Source of the DNA: JABACD01 sp047639675
GTDB lineage: Bacteria > Planctomycetota > UBA1135 > GCA-002686595
Direction of reading: 5' to 3'
DNA length: 64,000 nt
Assembly: GCA_047639675.1 (NCBI GenBank)
Contig: JBLIOI010000004.1
Coordinates: 1 to 64,000 of the forward strand
This document shows, in pieces, positions 8,584 to 17,143 of this stretch (position 1 is its first letter; every line of letters starts with the position of its first letter). The translations under genes and the position numbers were made by a program. The notes under the pieces are model-generated. The model saw only the letters and a program-made list of their open reading frames with translations, was not told where the DNA came from and searched no databases.

Positions 8584-10227
8584 ATGTCCTACCTGGTCCT
8601 AGCGCGTAAGTACCGCCCCCATACCTTTTCCGAAGTCACCGGCCAAGAAGTCGTGACGAGCACTTTGGAAGGCGCCATCAAGGAAGGGCGCGTGGCGCAC
8701 GCTTATCTCTTCTGTGGTCCGCGTGGAACGGGCAAGACGACCACGGCGCGTATTTTCGCTAAGGCCCTCAATTGTGAAAAGGGGCCGACCATTACTCCTT
8801 GCGGTGAATGCGACCGTTGCCTTGGGGCGGACGGGGGGGGGGAAGCCGACATCATTGAGATCGATGCCGCTTCGAATACTGGGGTGGACAATGTGCGTGA
8901 TCTACGCGACCAAGCCGCCTACGCACCGCTGCGTGCGCGCCACAAGGTGTACATCATCGATGAGGTGCACATGCTCTCGAAGGCGGCGTTCAACGCGCTC
9001 CTGAAAACTCTTGAAGAGCCGCCGGCGCACGTCAAGTTTCTATTTGCGACAACGGAACCGCACAAGTTGCCGGACACGATTCTCTCTCGTTGTCAGGTGC
9101 TGAAACTTTCGGCCCTCAGTGAGGACTCGATCGAGGCGCGCCTGAAGGAAGTTTTCAGTCTCGAGGGAGTCGAAGCTGAGGAAGGAGTTTGTTCCGCGAT
9201 CGCGCGTCGGGCTCGAGGCGGTATGCGCGATGCTCTTTCGCTTGCAGATCAATTGCTGGCATTGGTCGGCGACAATCCGACTGTTCTGGACACACAGCGC
9301 TTATCGGCGGGAGTCGACCGCGCAGGGATCCAGCGTCTGATTAGCGCCATCGTTGCCAGCGACAAGGGCGCGCTCTTGACCGAGATGGCAGCGGCGGAAG
9401 GTGCCGAGTCAGAACTGCTCGATTCGATCATGGAATACTTGCGCGGCGCGTTGCTCGCTGCGCATTGCGGCGAGAACAATCCTCTTTTCGAAGCGCCGCC
9501 CGAAGTGCGCAGCGAGATGGTTCGAATCGCCCGCGAGGTCGGCGCCGATCGTGTCGAATTGATGCTCGAAGACTTGCTGCACGCGCGCGAGTCGATGCGC
9601 TTATTGCCGAGTCAGTCACGCATTATTCTTGAACTGACCCTGCTACAACTCGCGCGTCCCGCAGCAACGGTTCCATTGCACGAGATGACCAAGCGCTTGC
9701 TCGCTTTGGAGGGACGATTAGCAGGAGCTGCACCTCCGTTAGCAGCTCCAGACGCACGGGTGCTGCAGCCGCATGCTGGGCCCCCGCCGCAAGCGGCGGC
9801 ACCTCGTCCGGCTCCGGCGGCACCCGCTCCGCGGCCCCAGGCGAGCACCCCTGCTCCAGAGCAGCCCCGGCGCCAGCAACCGGCCTTTTCGGGTGCTGTC
9901 AAATCCAGCCGTGGCGAAGCCTGGAAGCGCTTTGTCGAAGAACTGCGCGTTCACGCCAGCGCTTTGGCGGGCATCCTAGATGCCCACGGCAAGCTGATCG
10001 ATCTGCGCAACGGATTGGCCCTCGTACGCTTCGAGAGGTTGCGACAAGCGGACCGCCCGCTGATTCAAGACGCTCGCAACATACGCCTGTGCTCGAAGAT
10101 TTTCTCGGACCTCTTGGGCGAGCCCGTCGAGGTTCGCTTGGAAGACGGAGCTCAGTTGGCGCCGGGCTCGAAAGACTCATTCACGTCGGATGTGGCCAAG
10201 CGTTTTGGCGGTAGAATCGAAGACTAA
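8584..10227 (+). CDS. dnaX: DNA polymerase III tau/gamma subunit
   Basis: A 547-residue clamp-loader ATPase. The Walker A motif GPRGTGKTTTAR is near residue 45, followed by a four-Cys zinc module (C-E-K and CGECDRC), Walker B IIDEVHML and sensor motifs in the AAA+ core. A Pro/Ala-rich linker of about 80 residues (10.0-kb side) leads to a C-terminal tau-type domain. I did not see an obvious A6G slippery site for a programmed gamma product. ebfC and recR follow closely, giving the widespread dnaX-ebfC-recR operon. ATG at 8584 is supported by the conserved start MSYLVLARKYRP. Confidence 0.97.
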   Translation: MSYLVLARKYRPHTFSEVTGQEVVTSTLEGAIKEGRVAHAYLFCGPRGTGKTTTARIFAKALNCEKGPTITPCGECDRCLGADGGGEADIIEIDAASNTGVDNVRDLRDQAAYAPLRARHKVYIIDEVHMLSKAAFNALLKTLEEPPAHVKFLFATTEPHKLPDTILSRCQVLKLSALSEDSIEARLKEVFSLEGVEAEEGVCSAIARRARGGMRDALSLADQLLALVGDNPTVLDTQRLSAGVDRAGIQRLISAIVASDKGALLTEMAAAEGAESELLDSIMEYLRGALLAAHCGENNPLFEAPPEVRSEMVRIAREVGADRVELMLEDLLHARESMRLLPSQSRIILELTLLQLARPAATVPLHEMTKRLLALEGRLAGAAPPLAAPDARVLQPHAGPPPQAAAPRPAPAAPAPRPQASTPAPEQPRRQQPAFSGAVKSSRGEAWKRFVEELRVHASALAGILDAHGKLIDLRNGLALVRFERLRQADRPLIQDARNIRLCSKIFSDLLGEPVEVRLEDGAQLAPGSKDSFTSDVAKRFGGRIED

Positions 10228-10262
10228 CTGGAACGACCGGCAGAGATTTAAGAGAACGACCT

Positions 10263-10586
10263 ATGAGTGGATCCTTTGGTGAGATGGGCAACCTGCTAAA
10301 GCAGGCCCAAGAAATGCAACGCAAGCTCGACGAAGCGCGCGAGAAGCTGAAGACGGAAGTGCTGCTCGGTACGGGTGGTGGTGGCGTTGTCAGCGCTAAG
10401 GTTGATGGCAACGGCGATGTTCAGTCGATTCACATCGGTGAAAAGGCGATGGAGTCAGGTGATGCCTCGATGATCGAGGACCTGGTGCTCGCCGCTCTGC
10501 GCGATGGTCTCGGCCAAGCGGAGCGCTTGCGCAAGGAACGCTTGGGGGCAGTCACTGGCGGCTTGAACTTGCCCGGCATGTTCTAA
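10263..10586 (+). CDS. ebfC: YbaB/EbfC family nucleoid-associated protein
   Basis: A small 107-residue DNA-binding protein of the YbaB/EbfC family. Typical features are the N-terminal MGNLLKQAQEMQRKL helix, a central VSAKVDGNGDVQSI strand region and the NLPGMF C-terminus. It sits 35 bases after dnaX and 17 bases before recR, the usual operon order. Its proposed roles in nucleoid organisation and support of recombination come from the family, not from this sequence. Confidence 0.95.
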   Translation: MSGSFGEMGNLLKQAQEMQRKLDEAREKLKTEVLLGTGGGGVVSAKVDGNGDVQSIHIGEKAMESGDASMIEDLVLAALRDGLGQAERLRKERLGAVTGGLNLPGMF

Positions 10587-10603
10587 ATCGAAGATTCGAC
10601 CAC

Positions 10604-11224
10604 GTGGCCTACCCCAAACCCCTCGAAGCGTTGATCGAAGCGTTTGAGCGCTTTCCCGGCGTTGGACGCGTGACTGCGGAGCGATTGGCTTTCCACGTCT
10701 TGCGCGACCCCGAAGCACGCTCCTTGGCGCCCGCCATCGAGCGCGCTGCACGAGAGACTCGTCGTTGCGGAATCTGCTCCAATGTGACAGAGCTCGATCC
10801 TTGCCCTGTTTGTTCGGACGAGTCCCGCGACGAGAGCTTGATTGCCATCGTGGAAGAGCCGCGACATGTGGAGGCGATGGAACGCGCGAATGTATTCAAG
10901 GGGCGCTATCACGTTTTGATGGGGGCGCTCAATCCGGCGGAGGGAACCGAGCTATTTCATCTCGGGATCGGCGCTCTAGTGACGCGCGTGCGCACGGGTA
11001 AGGTGCGCGAGGTCATCATCGCCACAGATCCCGATTCGGAGGGCGAAGCGACCGGGCTGGCGGTGGTCGAGGCCCTAGAAAACGCTCTGGTGGATGAGGT
11101 GCCCGTGATTTCTCGCCTGGCGCGCGGACTGCCCGCGGGCAGTTCGATCGAGTATCTGCACAAGGGGATCCTCGAGGATGCCCTCGAAGGTCGCCGGCGG
11201 ATCGGTCGCCGGCGGGACGCTTAA
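10604..11224 (+). CDS. recR: Recombination mediator protein
   Basis: A 206-residue protein that acts with RecF/RecO in RecA loading at gaps. The order is an N-terminal helix-hairpin-helix (FPGVGRVTAERLAFH), a four-Cys zinc finger (CGIC...CPVC), a Toprim domain (IVEEPRHVEAME, ATDPDSEGEAT) and a C-terminal region with RLARGLPAGSSIEY. The start is a GTG 17 bases after ebfC. The last residues (RRRIGRRRDA) are strongly basic, slightly beyond the usual end. Confidence 0.97.
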   Translation: MAYPKPLEALIEAFERFPGVGRVTAERLAFHVLRDPEARSLAPAIERAARETRRCGICSNVTELDPCPVCSDESRDESLIAIVEEPRHVEAMERANVFKGRYHVLMGALNPAEGTELFHLGIGALVTRVRTGKVREVIIATDPDSEGEATGLAVVEALENALVDEVPVISRLARGLPAGSSIEYLHKGILEDALEGRRRIGRRRDA

Positions 11225-11362
11225 ACTCTTCCCCGAGGGCGATTCGTCCCTCTATCGGGCCAGAATAAGCCAAAATAGGCCCATGGGGTGCCCTAACTGA
11301 GGACAGGCTCCCAACGGCTTCACCAGATCGCGGCAAGCGCCGATACGACTGGCGTCCAAGCC

Positions 11363-12697
11363 ATGTCCTCATCTAATTTTCAACCGGGGCTCCAGCTCCG
11401 GGCTGAACAGCAAATGCTGTTGCAGCCGCGTTTGCTGCAATCGATCGAGATTCTGCAGATCCCTGCTCAGGATTTGGAGGGCTGGCTGAACGAGGCTGCG
11501 GAGTCGAATGAAGCGCTTCGCGTGGAGGTGCCGACGCGAACGCAGGACGGCCCACGTCAATCATGGGATGCCACGGATCGCCACGATGAGATGTTGCGCA
11601 ACCATCCTGATCGTGACCAAGGGCTTGCCGAGAGCCTCGGCGAGCAGATCGGATTGCTCGACCTGGATCCCGAGGTGCGCCGCTGGGTGCAATTCTTGGT
11701 CAGTTGCCTAGATGAGAGTGGCTACCTCTCTCAGAGTGATGAGGAACTCATCGTTTTAGCAGGGAAGGCGGGATTAGAGGTCGACTACGTGTCCCTCGGC
11801 CTGGCAATCGCTGCTCTGCAGAAAGTCGAACCCAGAGGCATTGGCGGACGCAATATGGTTGAAGCCTTGTTGTTGCAGCTCGACGAGGGAGGCTCGGACT
11901 ACGCCAGTCTATGTCGCCTGATCGAAGAGTTCTTGGATGACATGGTGGCTAACCGCTTGCCCTCGATCGCCCGTGAACTGGGAATCGAAATCGAAGAACT
12001 CGGAACTCTCATGGGGCAGTTGCGCGGGCTTAACCCAAAGCCGGGAGCGGAACTCTGCGCAACGCAAACGCCTGTTCTGAGGCCGGATCTGATGATTGAG
12101 CGCGAACCCGACGGAAGCTGGGCGCTGCGCCTTGAGCGCTCGAATTTGCCGACAGTTTCGATCGACTCGGAAATTGTCGAACTCTCCAAGGACAAGAATA
12201 ATACAACGAACGTGCGCAAGTGGGCACGCGAAAAGGTCGAGCGCGCGACCTGGGTGGTGGACGCTGTCGCGCAGCGTGGCGCCACGCTTCTGCGCGTGGC
12301 GAACGAGGTCTTTGATCGCCAACGAGCCTTCCTCGAAGAGGGCCCGGGCCACCTCGTCGCATTCCGGATGGGGGAGATCGCCGACGTGCTCGAATTGCAC
12401 GTTAGCACCATTTCTCGGGCGGTAAGCGGCAAGTACGTTCAAACACCCTGGGGCATTCTTCCCCTGCGGCACTTCTTCCAGGTGGCGACCGGCTCCGGAT
12501 CTGCACCGGCTCGCGACGACCTGAGCGCGATCGTACGGTCAATCTTTGAGGGTGAAGACTCGAGTGAGCCGCTCTCCGACGATGCGGTTGCCGAAGAGCT
12601 CGCGCGCCGCGGTCACCAGGTTGCCAGGCGGACAGTTGCCAAGCATCGTCGCCAGCTGGGAATCGCCAGCTCCTATCGCCGGCGGAAGTTCAGCTGA
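11363..12697 (+). CDS. rpoN: RNA polymerase sigma-54 factor
   Basis: A 444-residue alternative sigma factor. Region I is Gln/Leu-rich (LRAEQQMLLQPRLLQSIEILQ), as needed for enhancer-dependent open-complex control. The core-binding and HTH regions follow, with HVSTISRAVSGKYVQTPWG. The C-terminal RpoN box reads RRTVAKHRRQLGI, close to the consensus ARRTVAKYRE. It lies 35 bases upstream of truA. The hpf, EIIA-Ntr and HPr-like genes that normally neighbour rpoN follow within 2.5 kb. It implies activator-dependent promoters in this genome, but I found no convincing -24/-12 site inside the window. Confidence 0.96.
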   Translation: MSSSNFQPGLQLRAEQQMLLQPRLLQSIEILQIPAQDLEGWLNEAAESNEALRVEVPTRTQDGPRQSWDATDRHDEMLRNHPDRDQGLAESLGEQIGLLDLDPEVRRWVQFLVSCLDESGYLSQSDEELIVLAGKAGLEVDYVSLGLAIAALQKVEPRGIGGRNMVEALLLQLDEGGSDYASLCRLIEEFLDDMVANRLPSIARELGIEIEELGTLMGQLRGLNPKPGAELCATQTPVLRPDLMIEREPDGSWALRLERSNLPTVSIDSEIVELSKDKNNTTNVRKWAREKVERATWVVDAVAQRGATLLRVANEVFDRQRAFLEEGPGHLVAFRMGEIADVLELHVSTISRAVSGKYVQTPWGILPLRHFFQVATGSGSAPARDDLSAIVRSIFEGEDSSEPLSDDAVAEELARRGHQVARRTVAKHRRQLGIASSYRRRKFS

Positions 12698-12732
12698 CGA
12701 TTCGGCGCGCAATCGCTATCCTTCCCGGCGAG

Positions 12733-13524
12733 ATGCGCAATATTCGAATTCAAGTCGCCTACGACGGTGCCGAGTTCTTTGGCTGGCAACGCCAAGAGGG
12801 CTTTGGATCAGTCCAAGAGGCAATCGAGGATGCGGCGGTTATGGTGCTCGGCGAGCGGGTTACCGTGCACGGGTCGGGTCGCACCGATAGCGGTGTGCAT
12901 GCCAAAAGGCAAGTGGCGAGCCTTCATGTCAGTACGCGCTTGACTAACGATCGCTTGCGTCACGCGTTGAATGCCCACCTTCCAGATTCGATCGTCGTCA
13001 ACCGTCTGGAGACCTGCGCCGATGATTTCCATGCGCGCTTCTCCGCTGTCGCTAAGCGTTACGCGTACTTCCTCGCGACCACACGTTTTCGACCGTCATT
13101 CGCCGAACGCTATTCTGCTTGGACCTGCTTGTCCCTGGATTTCGAAGCGATGCAGTACGCCGGGAATTGTCTGATCGGCGAACACGATTTTCGCGGGTTA
13201 TCGAGCGTCGGTTCGGACCCGAAGAGCACTGTTCGTTGCGTGCGTAAGTTGCGCTGGATCAAGCGCCGCGAGCGCCTAGCCTTCGTAATCGAAGCGGATG
13301 GCTTTCTCTACAATATGGTGCGCGCCATCGCCGGCACCTTGATTGATGTCGGTCGTGGCCGTTTGGATCGAGACAGTATTAGCCGCGTGCTAGAGACCGG
13401 TGACCGCGGCGCGGTGGGGCCCACGGCTGCGGCTGGGGGGCTCTACTTGTTGCGCGTGATGTACCCCGAACCGATTTTCGTTGAAGACGAGAGTGATGTT
13501 CCGACTTCGCCGGGCATCTTTTAG
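12733..13524 (+). CDS. truA: tRNA pseudouridine38-40 synthase
   Basis: A 263-residue enzyme that makes pseudouridine at positions 38-40 of many tRNAs. The N-terminal VAYDGAEFFGWQRQ and the catalytic-Asp motif GSGRTDSGVHA (about residues 51-61) are diagnostic, and FLYNMVR near residue 195 is also typical. The protein ends with an acidic tail. It lies between rpoN and hpf, positions that are adjacent in proteobacterial rpoN clusters, so truA appears inserted. Strong internal hairpins follow the stop. Confidence 0.96.
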   Translation: MRNIRIQVAYDGAEFFGWQRQEGFGSVQEAIEDAAVMVLGERVTVHGSGRTDSGVHAKRQVASLHVSTRLTNDRLRHALNAHLPDSIVVNRLETCADDFHARFSAVAKRYAYFLATTRFRPSFAERYSAWTCLSLDFEAMQYAGNCLIGEHDFRGLSSVGSDPKSTVRCVRKLRWIKRRERLAFVIEADGFLYNMVRAIAGTLIDVGRGRLDRDSISRVLETGDRGAVGPTAAAGGLYLLRVMYPEPIFVEDESDVPTSPGIF

Positions 13525-13551
13525 ACCTAGGTTCCCAATTATGCCGAAGCG

Positions 13552-13597
13552 CTTTTCGGCCTTGATCTTGAGTTGAGATATTGCCCAGGCCGAAAAG
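13552..13597 (+). other. Inverted repeat after truA
   Basis: CTTTTCGGCCT at 13552-13562 is perfectly complementary to AGGCCGAAAAG at 13587-13597, with a 24-base loop. No T-run follows, so it is not a standard intrinsic terminator. It is the first of three stem-loops in the 311-base gap between truA and hpf. Confidence 0.5.
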
Positions 13598-13745
13598 GGG
13601 TTGGTTCAGGACCGTTTTGAGCTATCTAGGGAGGGGTACGGCGCAATCTACTGCGGAGTGCCTTGACCGTTAGCAGGTTTCGAAACATGCTGTATTTATT
13701 GCTCCTTGATGATCGCTCTCCAGAAAACTCTCATGAGACGTCGTC

Positions 13746-13804
13746 CCCGTGCTTACACACACGGGAGGGGCCTTTCGATGATCCCACTTGTCGTGGATCA
13801 TCGA
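13746..13804 (+). promoter_or_regulatory. Structured 5' leader of hpf (two stem-loops)
   Basis: CCCGTG at 13746-13751 pairs with CACGGG at 13760-13765. TCGATGATCC at 13775-13784 pairs perfectly with GGATCATCGA at 13795-13804 around a 10-base loop. The second stem ends 21 bases before the Shine-Dalgarno GGAGG at 13826-13830. Nothing else in the gap looks coding. A cis-acting RNA element is possible but is only inferred from the pairing. Confidence 0.4.
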
Positions 13805-13835
13805 GCAAGTTCACTGCAACGCAACGGAGGTATGC

Positions 13836-14153
13836 ATGAGCACCCAAGTGTCTATTCACCACAACGACTACTCATCGGAAATCAGGACTATCGCGGAGGA
13901 GAAACTGGGAAACCTGTTTCGGTTCTGTAGCGATAAGGTCTCCCTGAAGGCTCACCTGGAACGCCAGGCCGGTGGTCACCGAGTCGAAATTGTTGCTTCA
14001 GTCCCTCATGGCCCCGTGCTTGTCTCGGATGTCCATGCAGAGGGGGTGATGCACGCTCTCGATGAGGCTCTGAGTCGCATGACGCGCCAACTCAAGCGCT
14101 CGAGAGATAAACGAACAGTCGAAAGGCGACGACCTTCGAGAACCGGCGAATAG
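13836..14153 (+). CDS. hpf: Ribosome hibernation promoting factor (HPF/RaiA family), short form
   Basis: A 105-residue short HPF-type protein that would bind the 30S decoding site and stabilise idle ribosomes. The order of beta strands and helices fits the family: VSIHHNDYSSEIRTIAEEKL at the start, then EIVASVPHGPVLVSDV, then DEALSRMTRQLKRSRDK. ATG at 13836 is chosen because GGAGG lies five bases upstream and the family N-terminus begins here. An upstream in-frame ATG at 13788 would fall inside the leader hairpin. The long C-terminal dimerisation domain is absent. Its place after rpoN matches the usual linkage of the two genes. Confidence 0.9.
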   Translation: MSTQVSIHHNDYSSEIRTIAEEKLGNLFRFCSDKVSLKAHLERQAGGHRVEIVASVPHGPVLVSDVHAEGVMHALDEALSRMTRQLKRSRDKRTVERRRPSRTGE

Positions 14154-14195
14154 CGCCGGTCGCCCTCAATTTACAGATTAGGGCAAAACAGTATC

Positions 14196-14233
14196 GGGGG
14201 CCCAGATCGGCGTTTTTGCCGGTCTGGGCCCCC
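14196..14233 (+). terminator. Strong GC-rich terminator-like hairpin after hpf
   Basis: The left arm GGGGGCCCAGATCGGC at 14196-14211 pairs with the right arm ending TCTGGGCCCCC at 14233. The stem is about 16 base pairs with a T-rich loop. It is followed by TTCCCTT rather than a pure T-run. It separates the rpoN-truA-hpf unit from the EIIA gene. Confidence 0.6.
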
Positions 14234-14420
14234 TTCCCTTGACTGGGGGTGGGGCTGGGCTAAGAGAATCTCGGACCCTGGTCGCTGGCTTTGGTAGGCT
14301 CTGTGTGCACACGGGCGCATCGGCGGCTGTGGCACCAATCCCCCCAAGAATTCGAACCCCGTTCGAATCTCTGAGCTAGCGTTGGCCCAAGACCCCACGC
14401 AAGGAATCCTGCCCTGTCCT

Positions 14421-14900
14421 ATGAGCTACTGGAAGCAGTTCAAACCCAAGAGTTGTTCCGTCGATCTGAAGGCGTCCCAAAAGGAGGGCATCTTGACCGA
14501 GATCGTTAACAACATGGTCAAGTCTGGCCTCCTCGAGGATGGCCTTTCCGAGTCAGCCTTGCGAACCCTGGTCGAGCGCGAAGAATTAGCCTCAACCGGA
14601 GTCGGGATGACCGTGGCGATCCCGCATGTCAAGCTTCCGGGGTTGACGAAGGTCGTCTGTACCCTTTCCGTGCATAAGGAAGGGGTGGAATGGACTGCGA
14701 GCGATGGCGAGCCTGTGCACATCCTCTTTACGGTCCTACGTCCGGAGCGCGCCGGGGATGAGCACGATCCGACCCAGCATCTGGAGATGATGAGCTGGAT
14801 TGCGCGACTCTCACGGGAAGAGGACTTCCGCCGCTTCGCCAAGGTGGCGAAGACCAAGACCGAACTCGTCGATCTCTTGAAGGAAATGTCCGCTGTTTGA
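14421..14900 (+). CDS. ptsN: PTS EIIA-Ntr-like phosphocarrier
   Basis: A 159-residue protein of the fructose/mannitol EIIA fold. The hallmark REELASTGVGMTVAIPHVK ends with the phosphorylatable His69. The C-terminus carries the typical LSREEDFRRFAKVAKTKTELVDLL helices. No membrane or EIIB domain is attached, so it is more likely regulatory (PTS-Ntr) than a sugar transporter part. ATG at 14421 is preferred. An in-frame TTG at 14382 would add 13 residues without a better ribosome-binding site. It lies 34 bases before an HPr-like gene and close to rpoN and hpf, as in proteobacterial rpoN operons. Confidence 0.88.
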   Translation: MSYWKQFKPKSCSVDLKASQKEGILTEIVNNMVKSGLLEDGLSESALRTLVEREELASTGVGMTVAIPHVKLPGLTKVVCTLSVHKEGVEWTASDGEPVHILFTVLRPERAGDEHDPTQHLEMMSWIARLSREEDFRRFAKVAKTKTELVDLLKEMSAV

Positions 14901-14934
14901 GCGGGCCTAAACGGCTTCGGCCTAGGTTCAAGAG

Positions 14935-15216
14935 GTGTCGTTCGTGGCTTTTGAAAAAACGGTGAAGATCGTGAACCCCGAAGGGTTACATGCCCGGCCC
15001 TGCGGGGCGCTCGTGGCTGTTGCGCTCGAACATCAGAGTGAGTTACGGATTACTTGCAAGGATCGCACCGTCAATGGGCGTTCCATCCTGGAGTTGATCA
15101 CTCTGGGGGCAACCTGTGGAACAGAGTTGCATTTTTCGGCGGAAGGGACGGACGCGAGCGAGCTGCTCGCCGCCCTTACAGGTCTCGTCGAAGGCGGATT
15201 TGACGAGGGGCGCTAG
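14935..15216 (+). CDS. HPr family phosphocarrier protein (NPr-like)
   Basis: A 93-residue HPr-fold protein. The active-site motif GLHARPCGALV holds the phosphorylatable His19. The loop VNGRSILELITLG keeps a Ser (Ser50) at the site that HPr kinase modifies in other bacteria. GTG at 14935 is preceded by an AGAGG-like site. With the upstream EIIA it forms a minimal PTS-Ntr relay. EI and HPr kinase are not in this window. Confidence 0.92.
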   Translation: MSFVAFEKTVKIVNPEGLHARPCGALVAVALEHQSELRITCKDRTVNGRSILELITLGATCGTELHFSAEGTDASELLAALTGLVEGGFDEGR

Positions 15217-15464
15217 GCGTTTCACCGGGGCCCGTTAAGGCTCCCGTATCGGATTCGTCCTGGCCGACCCCCAGATAACCGGCAATACGCCCCTTAGGGC
15301 GCTCTCGGGGGAGTCTCGTGCGTTCCCAATGAGGGGCGGAATAGGCAAACGGGCTAAACCCATCCGGCCTCCAAACCCGAAACGTGTCCCTGAGTGAGCT
15401 CAGTCTCCGTCCAACTTACGGGCGTGCGGTTGGCTCACATAACACCCCGGAGGCGCGCAGCACT

Positions 15465-16517
15465 GTGTTTCGTAAAGCAAAGAGCATCGTAGGTTTGGAC
15501 TTGGGCAGTTCTGTCGTGAAGGCGGTCGAACTCTCCCTTGATGGTCCCGAACCGGTCGTAACTGGATTCTCAAGAATCGAGATTCCCCCGGGCGGAACTC
15601 ACGCCGAAGCCATTGACTCGGCTTTCCGCGAGGGCCGATTTCGTTCGAAGCGAGTCGTGACTTCGGTCGCAGGACAATCGGTCGTGGTGCGCTATGTACC
15701 GATGATGCGCATGTCGAACACGGAGCTGAAGCAAGCTATCCGTTTTGAGACCGACAAGTACTTGCCGTTCGAATTGGACGAAGTCGTGATGGACTGCCAA
15801 GGCCTTGAAAGTACGACGTCAGCGATTGACGACGACAACACAGAGGGCAGCGAAGATCAGATGACCGTGTTGCTGGCGGCTTGCAAAACGGATCAGATCG
15901 AAGAGCAGGCTCAGTTGATTCAGAGTCGCGGTTTAGCGCATGCAGCGATCGACATCGACTTGTTTGCGATCGCGAATGCCTGGGAGCTATGCGGCGTCAT
16001 GCCCGGCGAAGAAGATGGAGAGAAGCGCGGAATCGCGCTGGTCGACGTCGGCTCCGTTCGCACGTCAATCAACGTGATCTACGGCGGCGAAACTTGTTTC
16101 GGGCGCGAGATCAACATCGGCGGTAGGGACATGACCCAAGCCGTCGCGCGCCGCTTGTCCGTTGAGCCCTTCGAGGCTGAGGCGATTAAGCGCGCAAGTG
16201 AAAGTCAGGAAGCTGAGGTGAATAGCGCCATCGCTCCTGTGCTGGAGGACTTGGTTAGTGAAATCTCGCTCTCCCTGGATTACGTCGAGCATCACGCGGG
16301 CATTACCGTGGACGAAATCCTTCTCTCTGGCGGCGGCGTACTTGCGCCGGGCGTTCCCGGATACATCGAACAAGCAACCGCGCGCCGTGCGCGGACCTGG
16401 AATCCCCTCGAGGGCCTCCGCATCGATGCAAGTCGAGTGGACGTCGAGGAACTTGAGGCTTGGGCGCCCACGTTGGTCGTGGCGCTTGGTCTCGCATCGA
16501 GAGTGCGTGCAGCATGA
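15465..16517 (+). CDS. pilM: Type IV pilus assembly actin-like protein PilM
   Basis: A 350-residue actin-fold ATPase on the cytoplasmic face of the T4P alignment complex. The N-terminal SIVGLDLGSSVVKAVEL is the phosphate-binding loop. The middle has FETDKYLPFELDEV and the C-terminal nucleotide site has LLSGGGVLAPG. GTG at 15465 is chosen because GGAGG lies 11 bases upstream and family proteins start just before the phosphate loop. An in-frame GTG at 15384 would add 27 residues with no ribosome-binding site. Its stop overlaps the pilN start (ATGA), so translation is coupled. Confidence 0.92.
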   Translation: MFRKAKSIVGLDLGSSVVKAVELSLDGPEPVVTGFSRIEIPPGGTHAEAIDSAFREGRFRSKRVVTSVAGQSVVVRYVPMMRMSNTELKQAIRFETDKYLPFELDEVVMDCQGLESTTSAIDDDNTEGSEDQMTVLLAACKTDQIEEQAQLIQSRGLAHAAIDIDLFAIANAWELCGVMPGEEDGEKRGIALVDVGSVRTSINVIYGGETCFGREINIGGRDMTQAVARRLSVEPFEAEAIKRASESQEAEVNSAIAPVLEDLVSEISLSLDYVEHHAGITVDEILLSGGGVLAPGVPGYIEQATARRARTWNPLEGLRIDASRVDVEELEAWAPTLVVALGLASRVRAA

Positions 16518-17143
16518 TTCGCATTAACCTCCTTCCGGAAGAGTATCGCCGCAAGGCGAAGACTCCGATCAAATTGATGTTGGCTGTAGCGGGCGTCGTT
16601 ACCGTGAGTTCGTCGCTTGCCGCCTACTACGGGTGGCTTGCCTACGGAGTCGCAGCCAGCGTAAGCAGCGAGCTATCCGTCCTCGAAACCGAAGATGACG
16701 GCTTGCGTCCGCAGGTTGCCTATCACAAGGCTCTCGACGTGGAGAGTTCTCAGCACCGTAAGCGTGAGGAGACCTTGGCACAGATCACAGACAGCCGTAT
16801 TTCTTGGACCCGCAAAGTCGATGAGTTCATCGACGTTGTCAACCAGGGCGGGGACGGGGATCGTCACCTCGTTTGGTTCGACAACCTTAACGTCACTCAA
16901 GGCGTAGGCGGCGGCAGAGGAAAGGCGGGCAACTTGATCGGGAGTGGCCACTCCGGATCGGACAACTTTGGCCAGGTGGCCAACTTTCTAGACGACATCG
17001 AAGGCTCAACTTTCATCGAAGACTTTCATTCTCCCGGATCACCCCAGGGGTCTGAGACGCTCACCGACGCTGAGCTGATGCCCGCCGTTGTGTGGGCCTT
17101 TCCGTTGACGATTGAGCTCAAGGATGGAGGGGTCGAGCAGTGA
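16514..17143 (+). CDS. pilN: Type IV pilus inner-membrane protein PilN
   Basis: A 209-residue bitopic membrane protein. It starts with MIRINLLPEEYR, the segment by which PilN docks onto PilM. One membrane helix follows (about residues 20-42) and then a coiled-coil and periplasmic fold. ATG at 16514 overlaps the pilM stop by four bases. It overlaps the next gene by GTGA. Compared with proteobacterial PilN it carries a Gly/Ser-rich insertion around residues 130-150 (GVGGGRGKAGN). Confidence 0.85.
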   Translation: MIRINLLPEEYRRKAKTPIKLMLAVAGVVTVSSSLAAYYGWLAYGVAASVSSELSVLETEDDGLRPQVAYHKALDVESSQHRKREETLAQITDSRISWTRKVDEFIDVVNQGGDGDRHLVWFDNLNVTQGVGGGRGKAGNLIGSGHSGSDNFGQVANFLDDIEGSTFIEDFHSPGSPQGSETLTDAELMPAVVWAFPLTIELKDGGVEQ

